Source: Actinomycetota bacterium (GTDB taxonomy: Bacteria > Actinomycetota > Acidimicrobiia > Acidimicrobiales > Ilumatobacteraceae). Taken from it: a DNA stretch of 64,000 nucleotides. Of this stretch, positions 34,023-42,169 are shown piece by piece. The stretch lies in NCBI GenBank assembly GCA_016870215.1, contig VGCD01000004.1:1-64000 (forward strand), written 5' to 3'. Both the position numbers and the translations under genes were made by a program. The notes under the pieces are model-generated. The model saw nothing but the letters and a program-made list of their open reading frames with translations. It was not told the origin of the DNA and made no database searches. How positions within the stretch are numbered: position 1 is the first letter of the stretch; each line of letters starts with the position of its first letter.

Positions 34023-37000
34023 GTGACCTACCCCCACGTCGACCCGCAGCCGAACTTTCCTGCGCTCGAACAAGCCGTCCTAGCTCGCTGGGAACGCGAG
34101 GGGACCTTCGCCACAAGTATCCAGGCGCGAGATGCAGGTGACGGTGGCGCAAATGAATTCGTGTTCTATGACGGACCACCGTTTGCGAATGGGTTACCTC
34201 ACTACGGACACCTCCTCACGGGCTTTGTGAAAGATGCTGTTCCTCGATACCAAACGATGCGGGGACGAAAAGTCGAGCGTCGCTTTGGTTGGGATTGTCA
34301 TGGACTTCCAGCCGAGGTTGAAGCAGAAAAAGAACTCGGAATCTCCGGGCACCCAGAAATCACCGACTATGGCATCGCCCGTTTCAACGACGCATGTCGA
34401 ACGAGCGTGTTGCGCTACACCGACGAATGGCAGCGCTATGTAACGCGACAGGCCCGATGGGTCGATTTTGAGAACGACTACAAAACGCTCGACGTGTCGT
34501 ACATGGAGAGCGTCATGTGGGCATTCAAGACGCTCTGGGACAAAGGTTTCGTCTACGAAGGTTTTCGAGTTCTCGCATATTGCTGGCGCTGTGAGACTCC
34601 GTTGTCGAACACTGAAACGCGCATGGACGACGTGTATCGCGAACGTCAGGACCCGGCTCTCACTGTGTGGTTCACACTCGACACTGGCGAGCGCATTCTT
34701 GCGTGGACGACAACTCCGTGGACCCTTCCTTCCAACTTGGCGTTGGCTGTGGGACCAGACATCGACTACGCAGTTCTCGCCGATACATCAGGGCAGAAAT
34801 ACATCGTGGCCGATGCGCGTCGCGGCGCCTATGAAAAAGAATTCGCTGAGATGGAAGTTGTCGGCACTGTGCCGGGTCGTGATCTTGTTGGGCGCACATA
34901 CACGCCGCTGTTCGACTACTTCGCTGGCACAGAAAATGCATTCCAGGTTTTGGCTGCTGACTTTGTCACCACCGAAGACGGAACAGGTGTCGTGCACATG
35001 GCGCCCGGATTTGGCGAGGATGACCAACTTGCGTGTAACGCGGCAGGTATTCCGACATTGTGCCCGATGGACGAGCACGGTTGCTACACATCAGACATCG
35101 CACCGTGGGCTGGACGGCACGTCTTCGATGCAAATTCCGACATCATCCGTCACTTGAAAGAACGAGGTGTCGTCGTCCGTCACGATTCATACGACCACCC
35201 GTACCCACATTGCTGGCGATGCGCGCAGCCACTTGTGTATCGAGCAATCTCCTCGTGGTTTGTGCAGGTGACCGCATTCAAAGATCGCATGGTCGAACTG
35301 AACCAACAGATTCGTTGGGTGCCAGAACACATCAAAGAGGGAAGTTTCGGCAAGTGGCTCGCGAATGCGCGCGATTGGTCAATCAGTCGAAATCGATTCT
35401 GGGGATCGCCTATCCCGGTGTGGAAGAGCGACGATCCGCAATATCCCCGTATCGACGTCTACGGAAGCATTGCCGAGCTCGAGCGTGACTTCGGTGTGAA
35501 AGTTGACGACCTACACCGACCATCTATCGATGATCTCGTTCGCGATAACCCCGATGACCCGACTGGGAAGTCCAAGATGCGACGGGTGCCAGAAGTTCTT
35601 GATTGCTGGTTCGAGAGCGGGTCGATGCCTTTTGCTCAGGTTCATTATCCGTTCGAAAATAGTGAGTGGTTTGAGAGTCATTACCCAGGTGACTTCATCG
35701 TCGAATACATCGGTCAAACGCGCGGCTGGTTCTACACGCTGCATGTCCTCGCCACGGCGCTGTTCGATCGCCCGGCATTTTCCACCTGCGTCAGTCACGG
35801 AATCGTGCTCGGCGATGACGGTCAGAAGATGTCGAAGAGCTTGCGCAATTACCCAGACCCCATGGGAATCTTCGACACCTACGGCTCCGATGCGATGCGT
35901 TGGTACCTTCTGTCGTCCTCGATTCTTCGCGGTGCTGATTTTTCTGTCACTGAGCAAGGCATCCGCGAAACAGTGCGGCAAGTACTGCTTCCATTGTGGA
36001 ATTCGTGGTACTTCCTTTCGCTGTATGCGAACGCCGAAGGAATGACCGGCGAGTATCGGTTCGACAGCACCCATGTTCTTGATCGTTACGTGGCGGCAAA
36101 GTTGCGTGTGTTGGTGCACGACATGACACACGCTCTCGACAACTACGACCTCTTTGACGCATGTCAACGAATGCGCACTTTCCTTGATGTGCTCACAAAT
36201 TGGTACATCAGACGTAGTCGCGACCGCTTCTGGTCGGGTGACCGGGATGCTGTCGACACATTGCACAGCGTGCTGTCAGTGGTGGTTCGACTTGCCGCGC
36301 CACTTCTTCCGCTCGTGTCAGATGAGATCAACTCAGGTCTCGTCGGAGGAGAGGGAAGTGTTCACCTCGCTGATTGGCCAAACGTTGAGTCGTTGCCAAA
36401 TGACGAGCAGCTTGTGGCCTCGATGGATTTGGTGCGCGCGGTCTGTTCTGCGGCGTTGTCGGTTCGCAAGGCGCATGACCGACGTGTGCGCCAGCCCCTT
36501 AGTCGTCTCACGGTTGCGTCAACAGACTCGTCGAACCTGTCCGCATACATTGACATCATCTCTGATGAGGTCAATGTGAAAGAGGTGTCACTGTCTGCAG
36601 ACGTGGCAGCAGTGGCAAGGCATGAGTTGCAGGTAGTCCCGGCGTCGGTGGGGCCCCGACTCGGCAAGAAGACCCAACAAGTCATTGGTGCCGTCAAGAA
36701 AGGCGAATGGACCCGCGAGGGGGACGAGATTGTCGTTGCTGGTGAGCGTTTGCAACCCGGTGAATACAGTCTGCGGCTTGTCGCTGATTCGTCGACAGCA
36801 AGTGCTGCGCTCGATGATGGCAGTGGCGTGGTGTTGCTCGACATTGACTTGACGCCAGAGCTCGAAGCTGAGGGTCAGGCTCGTGACATCATTCGTGCAG
36901 TGCAGCAAGCACGCCGCGATGCGCAGCTCGATGTCACCGACCGCATTTCTCTCACTCTCGGTACGTCAGCCGAACTGCGAGGTCGGCTTGTGCCATTTGT

Positions 37001-37115
37001 CGACATGATGTGCTCTGAGACTCTCGCGACCACTCTTCAATGGGATGAACAGATTGACCGCGATACAACTATTGAGGGTGCAGAGATCGGCCTGAAAGTG
37101 GCCGCAGTTCGCTGA
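34023..37115 (+). CDS. ileS: Isoleucyl-tRNA synthetase, eukaryote-like (IleS2) type
   Basis: Class I synthetase of 1030 residues. The HIGH motif is PHYGH (59-63) and KMSKS begins near residue 602. The N-terminal [20 protein letters not shown] and the editing-domain segment ([19 protein letters not shown]) match the eukaryotic-type IleRS common in Actinobacteria, the type associated with low mupirocin sensitivity. GTG 34023 gives the family start [12 protein letters not shown]; the frame is open further upstream inside yggT. It lacks the C-terminal zinc finger of the E. coli-type enzyme, as expected for this subgroup. Confidence 0.94.
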   Translation: MTYPHVDPQPNFPALEQAVLARWEREGTFATSIQARDAGDGGANEFVFYDGPPFANGLPHYGHLLTGFVKDAVPRYQTMRGRKVERRFGWDCHGLPAEVEAEKELGISGHPEITDYGIARFNDACRTSVLRYTDEWQRYVTRQARWVDFENDYKTLDVSYMESVMWAFKTLWDKGFVYEGFRVLAYCWRCETPLSNTETRMDDVYRERQDPALTVWFTLDTGERILAWTTTPWTLPSNLALAVGPDIDYAVLADTSGQKYIVADARRGAYEKEFAEMEVVGTVPGRDLVGRTYTPLFDYFAGTENAFQVLAADFVTTEDGTGVVHMAPGFGEDDQLACNAAGIPTLCPMDEHGCYTSDIAPWAGRHVFDANSDIIRHLKERGVVVRHDSYDHPYPHCWRCAQPLVYRAISSWFVQVTAFKDRMVELNQQIRWVPEHIKEGSFGKWLANARDWSISRNRFWGSPIPVWKSDDPQYPRIDVYGSIAELERDFGVKVDDLHRPSIDDLVRDNPDDPTGKSKMRRVPEVLDCWFESGSMPFAQVHYPFENSEWFESHYPGDFIVEYIGQTRGWFYTLHVLATALFDRPAFSTCVSHGIVLGDDGQKMSKSLRNYPDPMGIFDTYGSDAMRWYLLSSSILRGADFSVTEQGIRETVRQVLLPLWNSWYFLSLYANAEGMTGEYRFDSTHVLDRYVAAKLRVLVHDMTHALDNYDLFDACQRMRTFLDVLTNWYIRRSRDRFWSGDRDAVDTLHSVLSVVVRLAAPLLPLVSDEINSGLVGGEGSVHLADWPNVESLPNDEQLVASMDLVRAVCSAALSVRKAHDRRVRQPLSRLTVASTDSSNLSAYIDIISDEVNVKEVSLSADVAAVARHELQVVPASVGPRLGKKTQQVIGAVKKGEWTREGDEIVVAGERLQPGEYSLRLVADSSTASAALDDGSGVVLLDIDLTPELEAEGQARDIIRAVQQARRDAQLDVTDRISLTLGTSAELRGRLVPFVDMMCSETLATTLQWDEQIDRDTTIEGAEIGLKVAAVR

Positions 37116-37270
37116 GTACGCCTTGGCGACAGAGGTCCGTTGGTGCCCCTCTGGGGTAGGACATTTGGGTGTTCTGAACGTGAGTCCGCTGACTCTCGGC
37201 TAGAGCGGCTAGCCTGCCCGACCCAAGAAAGCGTTCGTCGTTTTGACCCTCGCTCACCCGGGAGACCACC

Positions 37271-38497
37271 ATGGCAGCCAAGAAGAAGTCCACCTCTACA
37301 GCGAAGAAGTCGGCCAAGAAGCCCGTCAAGAAGTCAGCCAAGCGGCCGGCCAAGAAGCAAGTGAAAAAGGCTTCAAAGTCAACCGCAAAGAAGCCGGCAA
37401 AGAAGAATGCTGCAGCCGTCAAAAAGGCGGCGGCTGTGAAGAAGGTCGCAGCAAAGAAGGTCGCAGCAAAGAAGGTCGCAGCAAAGAAGGTCGCAGCAAA
37501 GAAGGTCGCAGCAAAGAAGGTCGCAGCAAAGAAGGTCGCAGCAAAGAAGAAGGCTGATCTCGCCAAGAAAGTGGCTGCTCAAAAGGCCGCAGCGAAGAAG
37601 AAAGCTGAACTAGCGAAGAAAGTTGCGGCCAAGAAGAAGGCTGACGCACTAAAGAAAGCCGAGCTGGCCAAGCGCGCTGCTGCAAAGAAAGCTGAAGCAA
37701 AAAAGAAGGCGGACATTGCTCGCGAAAAGGCCCGACTCAAGGCGGAAGCTGATCGTCAACGCAAGCAGGCGGCTCGAGAGAAAGAGGCTCAGGCCAAAGC
37801 GAAGGAACGTGAACGTCAGGCGGCCGAGAAGGCGCGTCTCAAGGCGCGGGCTGAAGCAGAAAAAGCTCGCCTGAAAGAAAAGGCCGAACGCGACAAGCAA
37901 CGCGCAGCCGAAGCAGCGGAACGTGCTGCTACGAAGGCAGCTGCTGAAGCGGAGAAGGCTCGGATTCGCGAAGAAGCTGCTGCAGCCAAAGCCGCGGCTA
38001 AGGCTGCTGCTGAAGCAGAGAAAGCTCGACTGAAGGCAGAAGCTGAAGCAAAGAAGAGGGCTGAAGCAAAGAAGTTCATCATCGTGAAGGGACCGTCTGA
38101 GGACGGGATCACCTCAACGAAGGAATTCGATTTGAAGTTCCTCTTCGCACAGCGTGATGCGCTTCGCATCGAACGTGCGAAGTTGCTAGGTCAGGCCGAT
38201 CGACTTGAAGACGAAGCAAATGCCCTTATTGCCGACGCCGAGATGGGCGATGTGCAATTCGACGATGAAGGCGGCGAAGGCGACACGATGGTGGTCGAGC
38301 GCGAGCGAGACCAGGTGTTGTCTGCGCAAGCACGTCAAACGGTGTCAGAGATTGATGCTGCTATCGAGCGCATGGGTCGTGGTGAATACGGGTACTCGGT
38401 CGTGTCCGGATTCCCCATTCCGAAAGAGCGATTGAAGGCCCTACCATGGGCGACGGAGTTGGTCACCGAGCGCGCGGGTGGACTTGGTCGCCGATAG
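37271..38497 (+). CDS. Lysine/alanine-rich protein with DksA/TraR-like C-terminal domain
   Basis: A 408-residue chimera. Residues 1-130 are a histone-H1-like Lys/Ala tail containing seven perfect copies of AAKKV coded by a 15-bp tandem repeat. Residues 130-265 form a long charged coiled coil (EKARLKAEADR, AEAEKARLKAEAE). The C-terminal 130 residues resemble DksA/TraR proteins (LSAQARQTVSEIDAAIERMGRGEYGYSVVSGFPIPKERLKALPWATELV), but the four zinc cysteines of the finger are replaced and none remains. Related proteins sit beside ileS and lspA in streptomycetes. GGGAGA lies six bases before ATG. DNA or RNA-polymerase binding is likely, not proven. Confidence 0.8.
   Translation: MAAKKKSTSTAKKSAKKPVKKSAKRPAKKQVKKASKSTAKKPAKKNAAAVKKAAAVKKVAAKKVAAKKVAAKKVAAKKVAAKKVAAKKVAAKKKADLAKKVAAQKAAAKKKAELAKKVAAKKKADALKKAELAKRAAAKKAEAKKKADIAREKARLKAEADRQRKQAAREKEAQAKAKERERQAAEKARLKARAEAEKARLKEKAERDKQRAAEAAERAATKAAAEAEKARIREEAAAAKAAAKAAAEAEKARLKAEAEAKKRAEAKKFIIVKGPSEDGITSTKEFDLKFLFAQRDALRIERAKLLGQADRLEDEANALIADAEMGDVQFDDEGGEGDTMVVERERDQVLSAQARQTVSEIDAAIERMGRGEYGYSVVSGFPIPKERLKALPWATELVTERAGGLGRR
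37441..37545 (+). repeat. Seven perfect 15-bp tandem repeats inside the Lys/Ala-rich gene
   Basis: The unit GAAGGTCGCAGCAAA recurs seven times without a mismatch and keeps the frame, coding (KVAAK)n. Perfect identity implies recent expansion or ongoing slippage; copy number may vary between strains, changing tail length in steps of five residues. Confidence 0.95.
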
Positions 38498-38975
38498 ACG
38501 TCGGTGGTCGACACTGTGGCTATCCGCACTCGTGGTGTTGGCCGATCAGGTCACCAAACATTGGGCCGTCAATCATCTCGTTGATGGCAAGACGATTGAC
38601 CTTGTGTGGACCCTCCGGTTCAAACTTGGCTTCAACAGTGGAATGGCCTTCTCGCAGGCTGATGGCCTCGGTCCTGTCATTGGTGTCGTTGCACTCGTAG
38701 CAATCGTTGTTCTTGCATACGTCGCGAGACAGGCAGACACGCGGTCCGGTTCGTTCGCAGCCGCAGCAATTCTCGGCGGGGCGGCGGGCAATGTGATTGA
38801 CCGACTGTTTCGAGGCGACGGATGGCTGCATGGCTCTGTGGTTGATTTCATCGATCTTCAGTGGTGGCCGGTCTTCAATATCGCAGACATGGGCATCACC
38901 ATTGGCGGGGCAATTCTCGTCATCGGTGCATGGCGTGCGCCACGCGAATCAACATCAGGCGGAGCGCCAGCATGA
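38478..38975 (+). CDS. lspA: Lipoprotein signal peptidase
   Basis: Membrane aspartyl protease that removes signal peptides from prolipoproteins, 165 residues with four membrane helices. Catalytic Asp residues lie in GNVIDRL and FNIADMGITIG; the N-terminal LADQVTKHWAV and GFNSGMAFS segments are also conserved. GTG 38478 overlaps the end of the upstream gene by 20 bp, and the stop overlaps rluD (ATGA). A substrate in this window is the DUF3048 lipoprotein at 61.1 kb. Confidence 0.92.
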   Translation: MDLVADRRRWSTLWLSALVVLADQVTKHWAVNHLVDGKTIDLVWTLRFKLGFNSGMAFSQADGLGPVIGVVALVAIVVLAYVARQADTRSGSFAAAAILGGAAGNVIDRLFRGDGWLHGSVVDFIDLQWWPVFNIADMGITIGGAILVIGAWRAPRESTSGGAPA

Positions 38976-39889
38976 TCATTGAGGAAGCCATTCCAAGTGC
39001 GTTGGACGGCGAGCGGCTCGATCGCATCGTTGCACTCATGCTTGACGTGTCTCGATCGGATGCTGCAAGCATCATTGAAGGTGGCGGTGTCACCGTCGAT
39101 GCAGCGCCAACTCACGTCGGAAAACAACGATTGACCAAAGGTCAACTTGTGCGCGTAGACGATTCTTTCCTGCCCGCGCCACTACTCCCACAGCCTGATG
39201 CCTCGCTTGATGTCGACATCGTCCATGCCGACGATGACGTCATCGTGGTCAACAAGTCCGCAGGCATGGTGGTTCATCCGGCAGCTGGACATCAAGGTGG
39301 AACATTGGTGAATGCGCTTCTCGCGAGGTTTCCCGAGATCAGTGATGTTGGCGAACCAATTCGTCCCGGAGTTGTCCACCGCCTCGATGCAGGTACGAGC
39401 GGCCTTCTCATGGTGGCGCGATCCGGACTTGCGTACGAGCACCTTGTTGCCCAGTTGGCAGAGCGCAGCGTGGAACGTGAGTACGTCGCCCTCGCGTGGG
39501 GTCACTTCGATTCAGCCACCAGCACCATCGATGCGCCACTTGGACGAGATCACCGCGACCCAATGCGTATGGCGGTAGTACACGACGGCAAGATGGCACG
39601 AACCCACATTGAGGTATTGCAGAGCTTCGCTGATCCTGCAGCGCTATCGCTGGTGAAATGCAATCTTGAAACTGGCCGCACTCACCAGATCAGGGTGCAC
39701 CTGGCTGCTGTCTCGCACCCTGTTGTCGGGGACGCAACCTATGGCGGTTCTCGCTCTTCGCTGCCGGCACCTCGGCCGATGCTGCACGCTCGTCGCCTCG
39801 GCTTTGTTCACCCGTCAACTGGTGAGTTCATGGCATTCGAGACACCCATTCCAAAAGACATGGCTGACGTGATCGCATGTTGTTCTTAA
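38972..39889 (+). CDS. rluD: RluA/RluD-family 23S rRNA pseudouridine synthase
   Basis: A 305-residue pseudouridine synthase. An S4 RNA-binding domain (LDGERLDRIVALML...GGGVTVDAAPTHVGKQRLTKG) precedes the catalytic domain with the HRLD aspartate in VVHRLDAGTSGLL, VNKSAGMVVHPAAGH, and the C-terminal ETGRTHQIRVHLAAVSHPVVGDATYG. ATG 38972 overlaps the lspA stop, the usual lspA-rluD pair. Whether the target is the RluD or RluA/C site cannot be told from sequence. Confidence 0.92.
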   Translation: MIIEEAIPSALDGERLDRIVALMLDVSRSDAASIIEGGGVTVDAAPTHVGKQRLTKGQLVRVDDSFLPAPLLPQPDASLDVDIVHADDDVIVVNKSAGMVVHPAAGHQGGTLVNALLARFPEISDVGEPIRPGVVHRLDAGTSGLLMVARSGLAYEHLVAQLAERSVEREYVALAWGHFDSATSTIDAPLGRDHRDPMRMAVVHDGKMARTHIEVLQSFADPAALSLVKCNLETGRTHQIRVHLAAVSHPVVGDATYGGSRSSLPAPRPMLHARRLGFVHPSTGEFMAFETPIPKDMADVIACCS

Positions 39890-39906
39890 CGAAACGTTGC
39901 TCTTCG

Positions 39907-40365
39907 CTAATGGATGTGGTCGTGGTCGTACGTCGGCCACTGTGACTTACCACGGGCGATGTCGGCTATTGCGGCAAGGGTGTACGCGCCCAGGTGTTCA
40001 CGCATGTGACGGCCGGCCAAGTCCCAAATGGCCAACAGCACGCACTGTCCATCGTGGTCACATGCTCCGTCTTGGTGCGGCTGACCAAAATCGCCGAGCG
40101 TGATTGGTCCGTCGACAGCGGAGATGATCTCAGAGAGCCTGATCTCATCGGGGGCTTTGGCGAGTACGTAACCCCCACCGACGCCGCGCTTCGACTTCAC
40201 GAGCCCGGCGCCTTTCAACGCAAGAAGAATCTGCTCGAGGTACGGCTGGGGTAGCGCAGTTCGCTCGGCGATGTCGCGGACCGAGGTCGGGCCAGCCTCG
40301 TCTTGATGAAGTGCGAGGGAAAGTAGTGCCCTGCACGCATAGTCGCCGCGGGTGGAAACTCGCAC
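39907..40365 (-). CDS. Rrf2-family transcription regulator
   Basis: A 152-residue winged-helix regulator. The N-terminal STRGDYACRALLSLAL and the helix-turn-helix with QPYLEQILLALKGAGLVKSKRGVGGGY are typical of Rrf2 proteins such as IscR, NsrR and CymR. Only two cysteines lie in the sensor region (GACDHDGQC), one fewer than the three of Fe-S-binding IscR or NsrR, so cluster binding is uncertain. The C-terminus is His/Asp-rich (YDHDHIH). GTG start at 40365. It is divergent from the phosphodiesterase gene 23 bp away; no isc/suf or sulfur genes are in the window. Confidence 0.85.
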   Translation of the reverse strand: MRVSTRGDYACRALLSLALHQDEAGPTSVRDIAERTALPQPYLEQILLALKGAGLVKSKRGVGGGYVLAKAPDEIRLSEIISAVDGPITLGDFGQPHQDGACDHDGQCVLLAIWDLAGRHMREHLGAYTLAAIADIARGKSQWPTYDHDHIH

Positions 40366-40388
40366 GGGTTTATCGTAGGTGTTCTCCT

Positions 40389-41504
40389 ATGTCGAACCCG
40401 TCTCTGGTCCTGCCCGCATACGGGGACGGCTGTCTCTCCTCTGTGATTCCTGCGCTGTTGGGTGGGTTGAGACCTGGAGGCTCTGGGGATCTGTCATGGA
40501 TGCCGGGCAATGTCGTACGGGAGCAACCCACGGTGCTGCTCGTGCTTGATGGTCTCGGCTGGAATCAACTTGAAGCGCGACGTCATCTCGCGCCCACATT
40601 GGCTGCCATGTCGGCATCACGGTTGACGTCAACTGCACCGAGCACCACGGCGACTGCGTTGACATCGATTACGACGGGTTTGACACCCGGAGAGCATGGC
40701 GTCGTTGGCTATCGCATGCACATGGGTGACTCGGTGATGAACACGCTGCGATGGGGCAATGAGTCGGGAGACTGTCGGCGCCGGTATCCACCCCACATGG
40801 TTCAACCGTGTCCGCCATTCATGGGCGAGCGAATCCCTGTCGTAAGCCGCGCCGAGTTCGAGTCCACCGGATTCACCGAAGCCCACCTTCGTGGCGTGCG
40901 CCATGAGGGTTGGCGAGCGGCATCAAGCATTCCGGTAGTGGTCGGAGATCTTCTCCGACAAGGAGAGTCTTTTGTCTATGCCTATTACGACGGTGTCGAC
41001 AAGATTGCGCACGAACGTGGCTTCGGTCAGTTCTACGACGCGGAGATTCAAGCAACTGATGACTTGGTGTCACGCATCATCTCGTCGATGCCAACTGGTT
41101 CCCAGTTGCTGATAACTGCCGATCATGGGCAAGTGCATGTAGGCGACGACACGATTCTGCTCGACCCCTCTGTGATGGCAATGGTGGCGGCGCAGTCAGG
41201 CGAGGGACGTTTTCGTTGGCTGCATGCGCACCGTGGCCAACATGGCGCACTCTTAGACCGTTGCCGCGAGTTGTACGGCGATGTCGCTTGGGTTGTGTCC
41301 CGTCAACAAGTCATAGAAGAACGATGGCTCGGACCACGAGTGACGACCGAGGTTGAACGTCGCCTAGGTGACGTTGCGCTTGTTGCATCTGCAGCGGTGT
41401 CGTTCGAAGACCCTGCCGATACCGGCCCATTCGACCTGGTTTGTCGTCACGGTTCACTGACCGCCGACGAGATGTATGTGCCTTTTCTCGCAGCCCAGGC
41501 CTGA
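40389..41504 (+). CDS. Alkaline phosphatase/nucleotide pyrophosphatase-superfamily hydrolase
   Basis: A 371-residue metallohydrolase. LVLDGLGWNQL holds the first metal aspartate, TAPSTTATALTSITTGLTPGEHGVVGY the nucleophilic Thr region, AYYDGVDKIAHERG the second metal site, and ITADHGQVHV the third. This is the pattern of the nucleotide pyrophosphatase/phosphodiesterase family, whose bacterial members cleave phosphodiester or phosphonate substrates. No signal peptide is evident, so it is probably cytoplasmic. Substrate unknown. ATG 40389 is preferred, giving a family-like N-terminus. Confidence 0.8.
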   Translation: MSNPSLVLPAYGDGCLSSVIPALLGGLRPGGSGDLSWMPGNVVREQPTVLLVLDGLGWNQLEARRHLAPTLAAMSASRLTSTAPSTTATALTSITTGLTPGEHGVVGYRMHMGDSVMNTLRWGNESGDCRRRYPPHMVQPCPPFMGERIPVVSRAEFESTGFTEAHLRGVRHEGWRAASSIPVVVGDLLRQGESFVYAYYDGVDKIAHERGFGQFYDAEIQATDDLVSRIISSMPTGSQLLITADHGQVHVGDDTILLDPSVMAMVAAQSGEGRFRWLHAHRGQHGALLDRCRELYGDVAWVVSRQQVIEERWLGPRVTTEVERRLGDVALVASAAVSFEDPADTGPFDLVCRHGSLTADEMYVPFLAAQA

Positions 41505-41554
41505 GTTCGCCCGTTCGATGTGAACACTGCCGATGTGCTTGGCAGACTGACGGG

Positions 41555-42094
41555 GTGAGCGATTTCTCCAACTCCCAACATCTCGCCAATCCTGAACACA
41601 TCCCCAGCCCTGAAGTGCTGCCGAACAACATGTCTGGCGCATTCACGGCGAGCGCTTCGCCCGATGCAGATGGGCGCGGAAACCAAGCTGAAACTGAATC
41701 CGTGACAGAACCTGCGAAAGTCATGCGCATCGGGTCAATGGTGAAGCAACTTCTCGACGAAGTTCGAGGCACGACGCTTGATGAACCAAGCCGTGAGCGT
41801 CTCGCAGAAATTTACGATCGCTCGATTGTCGAAATTTCTGAAGCGGTGTCACCCGACTTGGCTCAAGAGCTGAAGATGCTTGCACTTCCTTTCAGAGAGG
41901 GAGAAGTGCCGAGTGAATCTGAGTTGCGAGTGGCAAAAGCCCAGCTCGTCGGATGGCTGGAAGGGTTGTTTCACGGAATTCAGGCCACTTTGTTTGCGCA
42001 GCAACTTGCGGCCCGTCAACAACTCGAACAGATGCGTCAGATTCAGGCACCACAACGTCCGGGTCAGACAGGGCCGGGTGGCACGTACCTCTGA
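41555..42094 (+). CDS. bpa: Bacterial proteasome activator Bpa (PafE)
   Basis: A ring-forming, ATP-independent activator of the 20S proteasome, 179 residues, matching the family size. After a disordered N-terminus (about 55 residues) the helical core is recognisable: RIGSMVKQLLDEVRGTTLDE, RLAEIYDRSIVEI, and VAKAQLVGWLEGLFHGIQATLF. The C-terminus GPGGTYL ends in Thr-Tyr-Leu, compatible with the hydrophobic-Tyr-X motif that opens the proteasome gate (GQYL in mycobacteria). GTG 41555 fits. Its presence implies that 20S subunits are encoded elsewhere in the genome. Confidence 0.9.
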   Translation: MSDFSNSQHLANPEHIPSPEVLPNNMSGAFTASASPDADGRGNQAETESVTEPAKVMRIGSMVKQLLDEVRGTTLDEPSRERLAEIYDRSIVEISEAVSPDLAQELKMLALPFREGEVPSESELRVAKAQLVGWLEGLFHGIQATLFAQQLAARQQLEQMRQIQAPQRPGQTGPGGTYL

Positions 42095-42118
42095 CCTGGT
42101 ACACCTGACTGCTAATTT
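42091..42118 (+). promoter_or_regulatory. Candidate dnaE promoter
   Basis: CTGACC (42091-42096) and TAATTT (42113-42118) with a 16-bp spacer lie about 50 bp before the dnaE GTG, in the 75-bp gap after bpa. The -35 element overlaps the bpa stop codon. Confidence 0.4.
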
Positions 42119-42169
42119 CGGCGACACACATTGCGGTGAGCACGACATGAGACAAGGGAGGTGGCAGAG

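Noticed and set aside
37441-37545. CRISPR-like array
   Set aside because: The repeats are contiguous, 15 bp long, have no spacers and lie within a coding sequence.
37243-37557. Overlapping frame coding (SKEGR)n repeats
   Set aside because: It is the out-of-frame reading of the 15-bp repeat in the Lys/Ala-rich gene; the real frame has a good ribosome binding site and a recognisable C-terminal domain.
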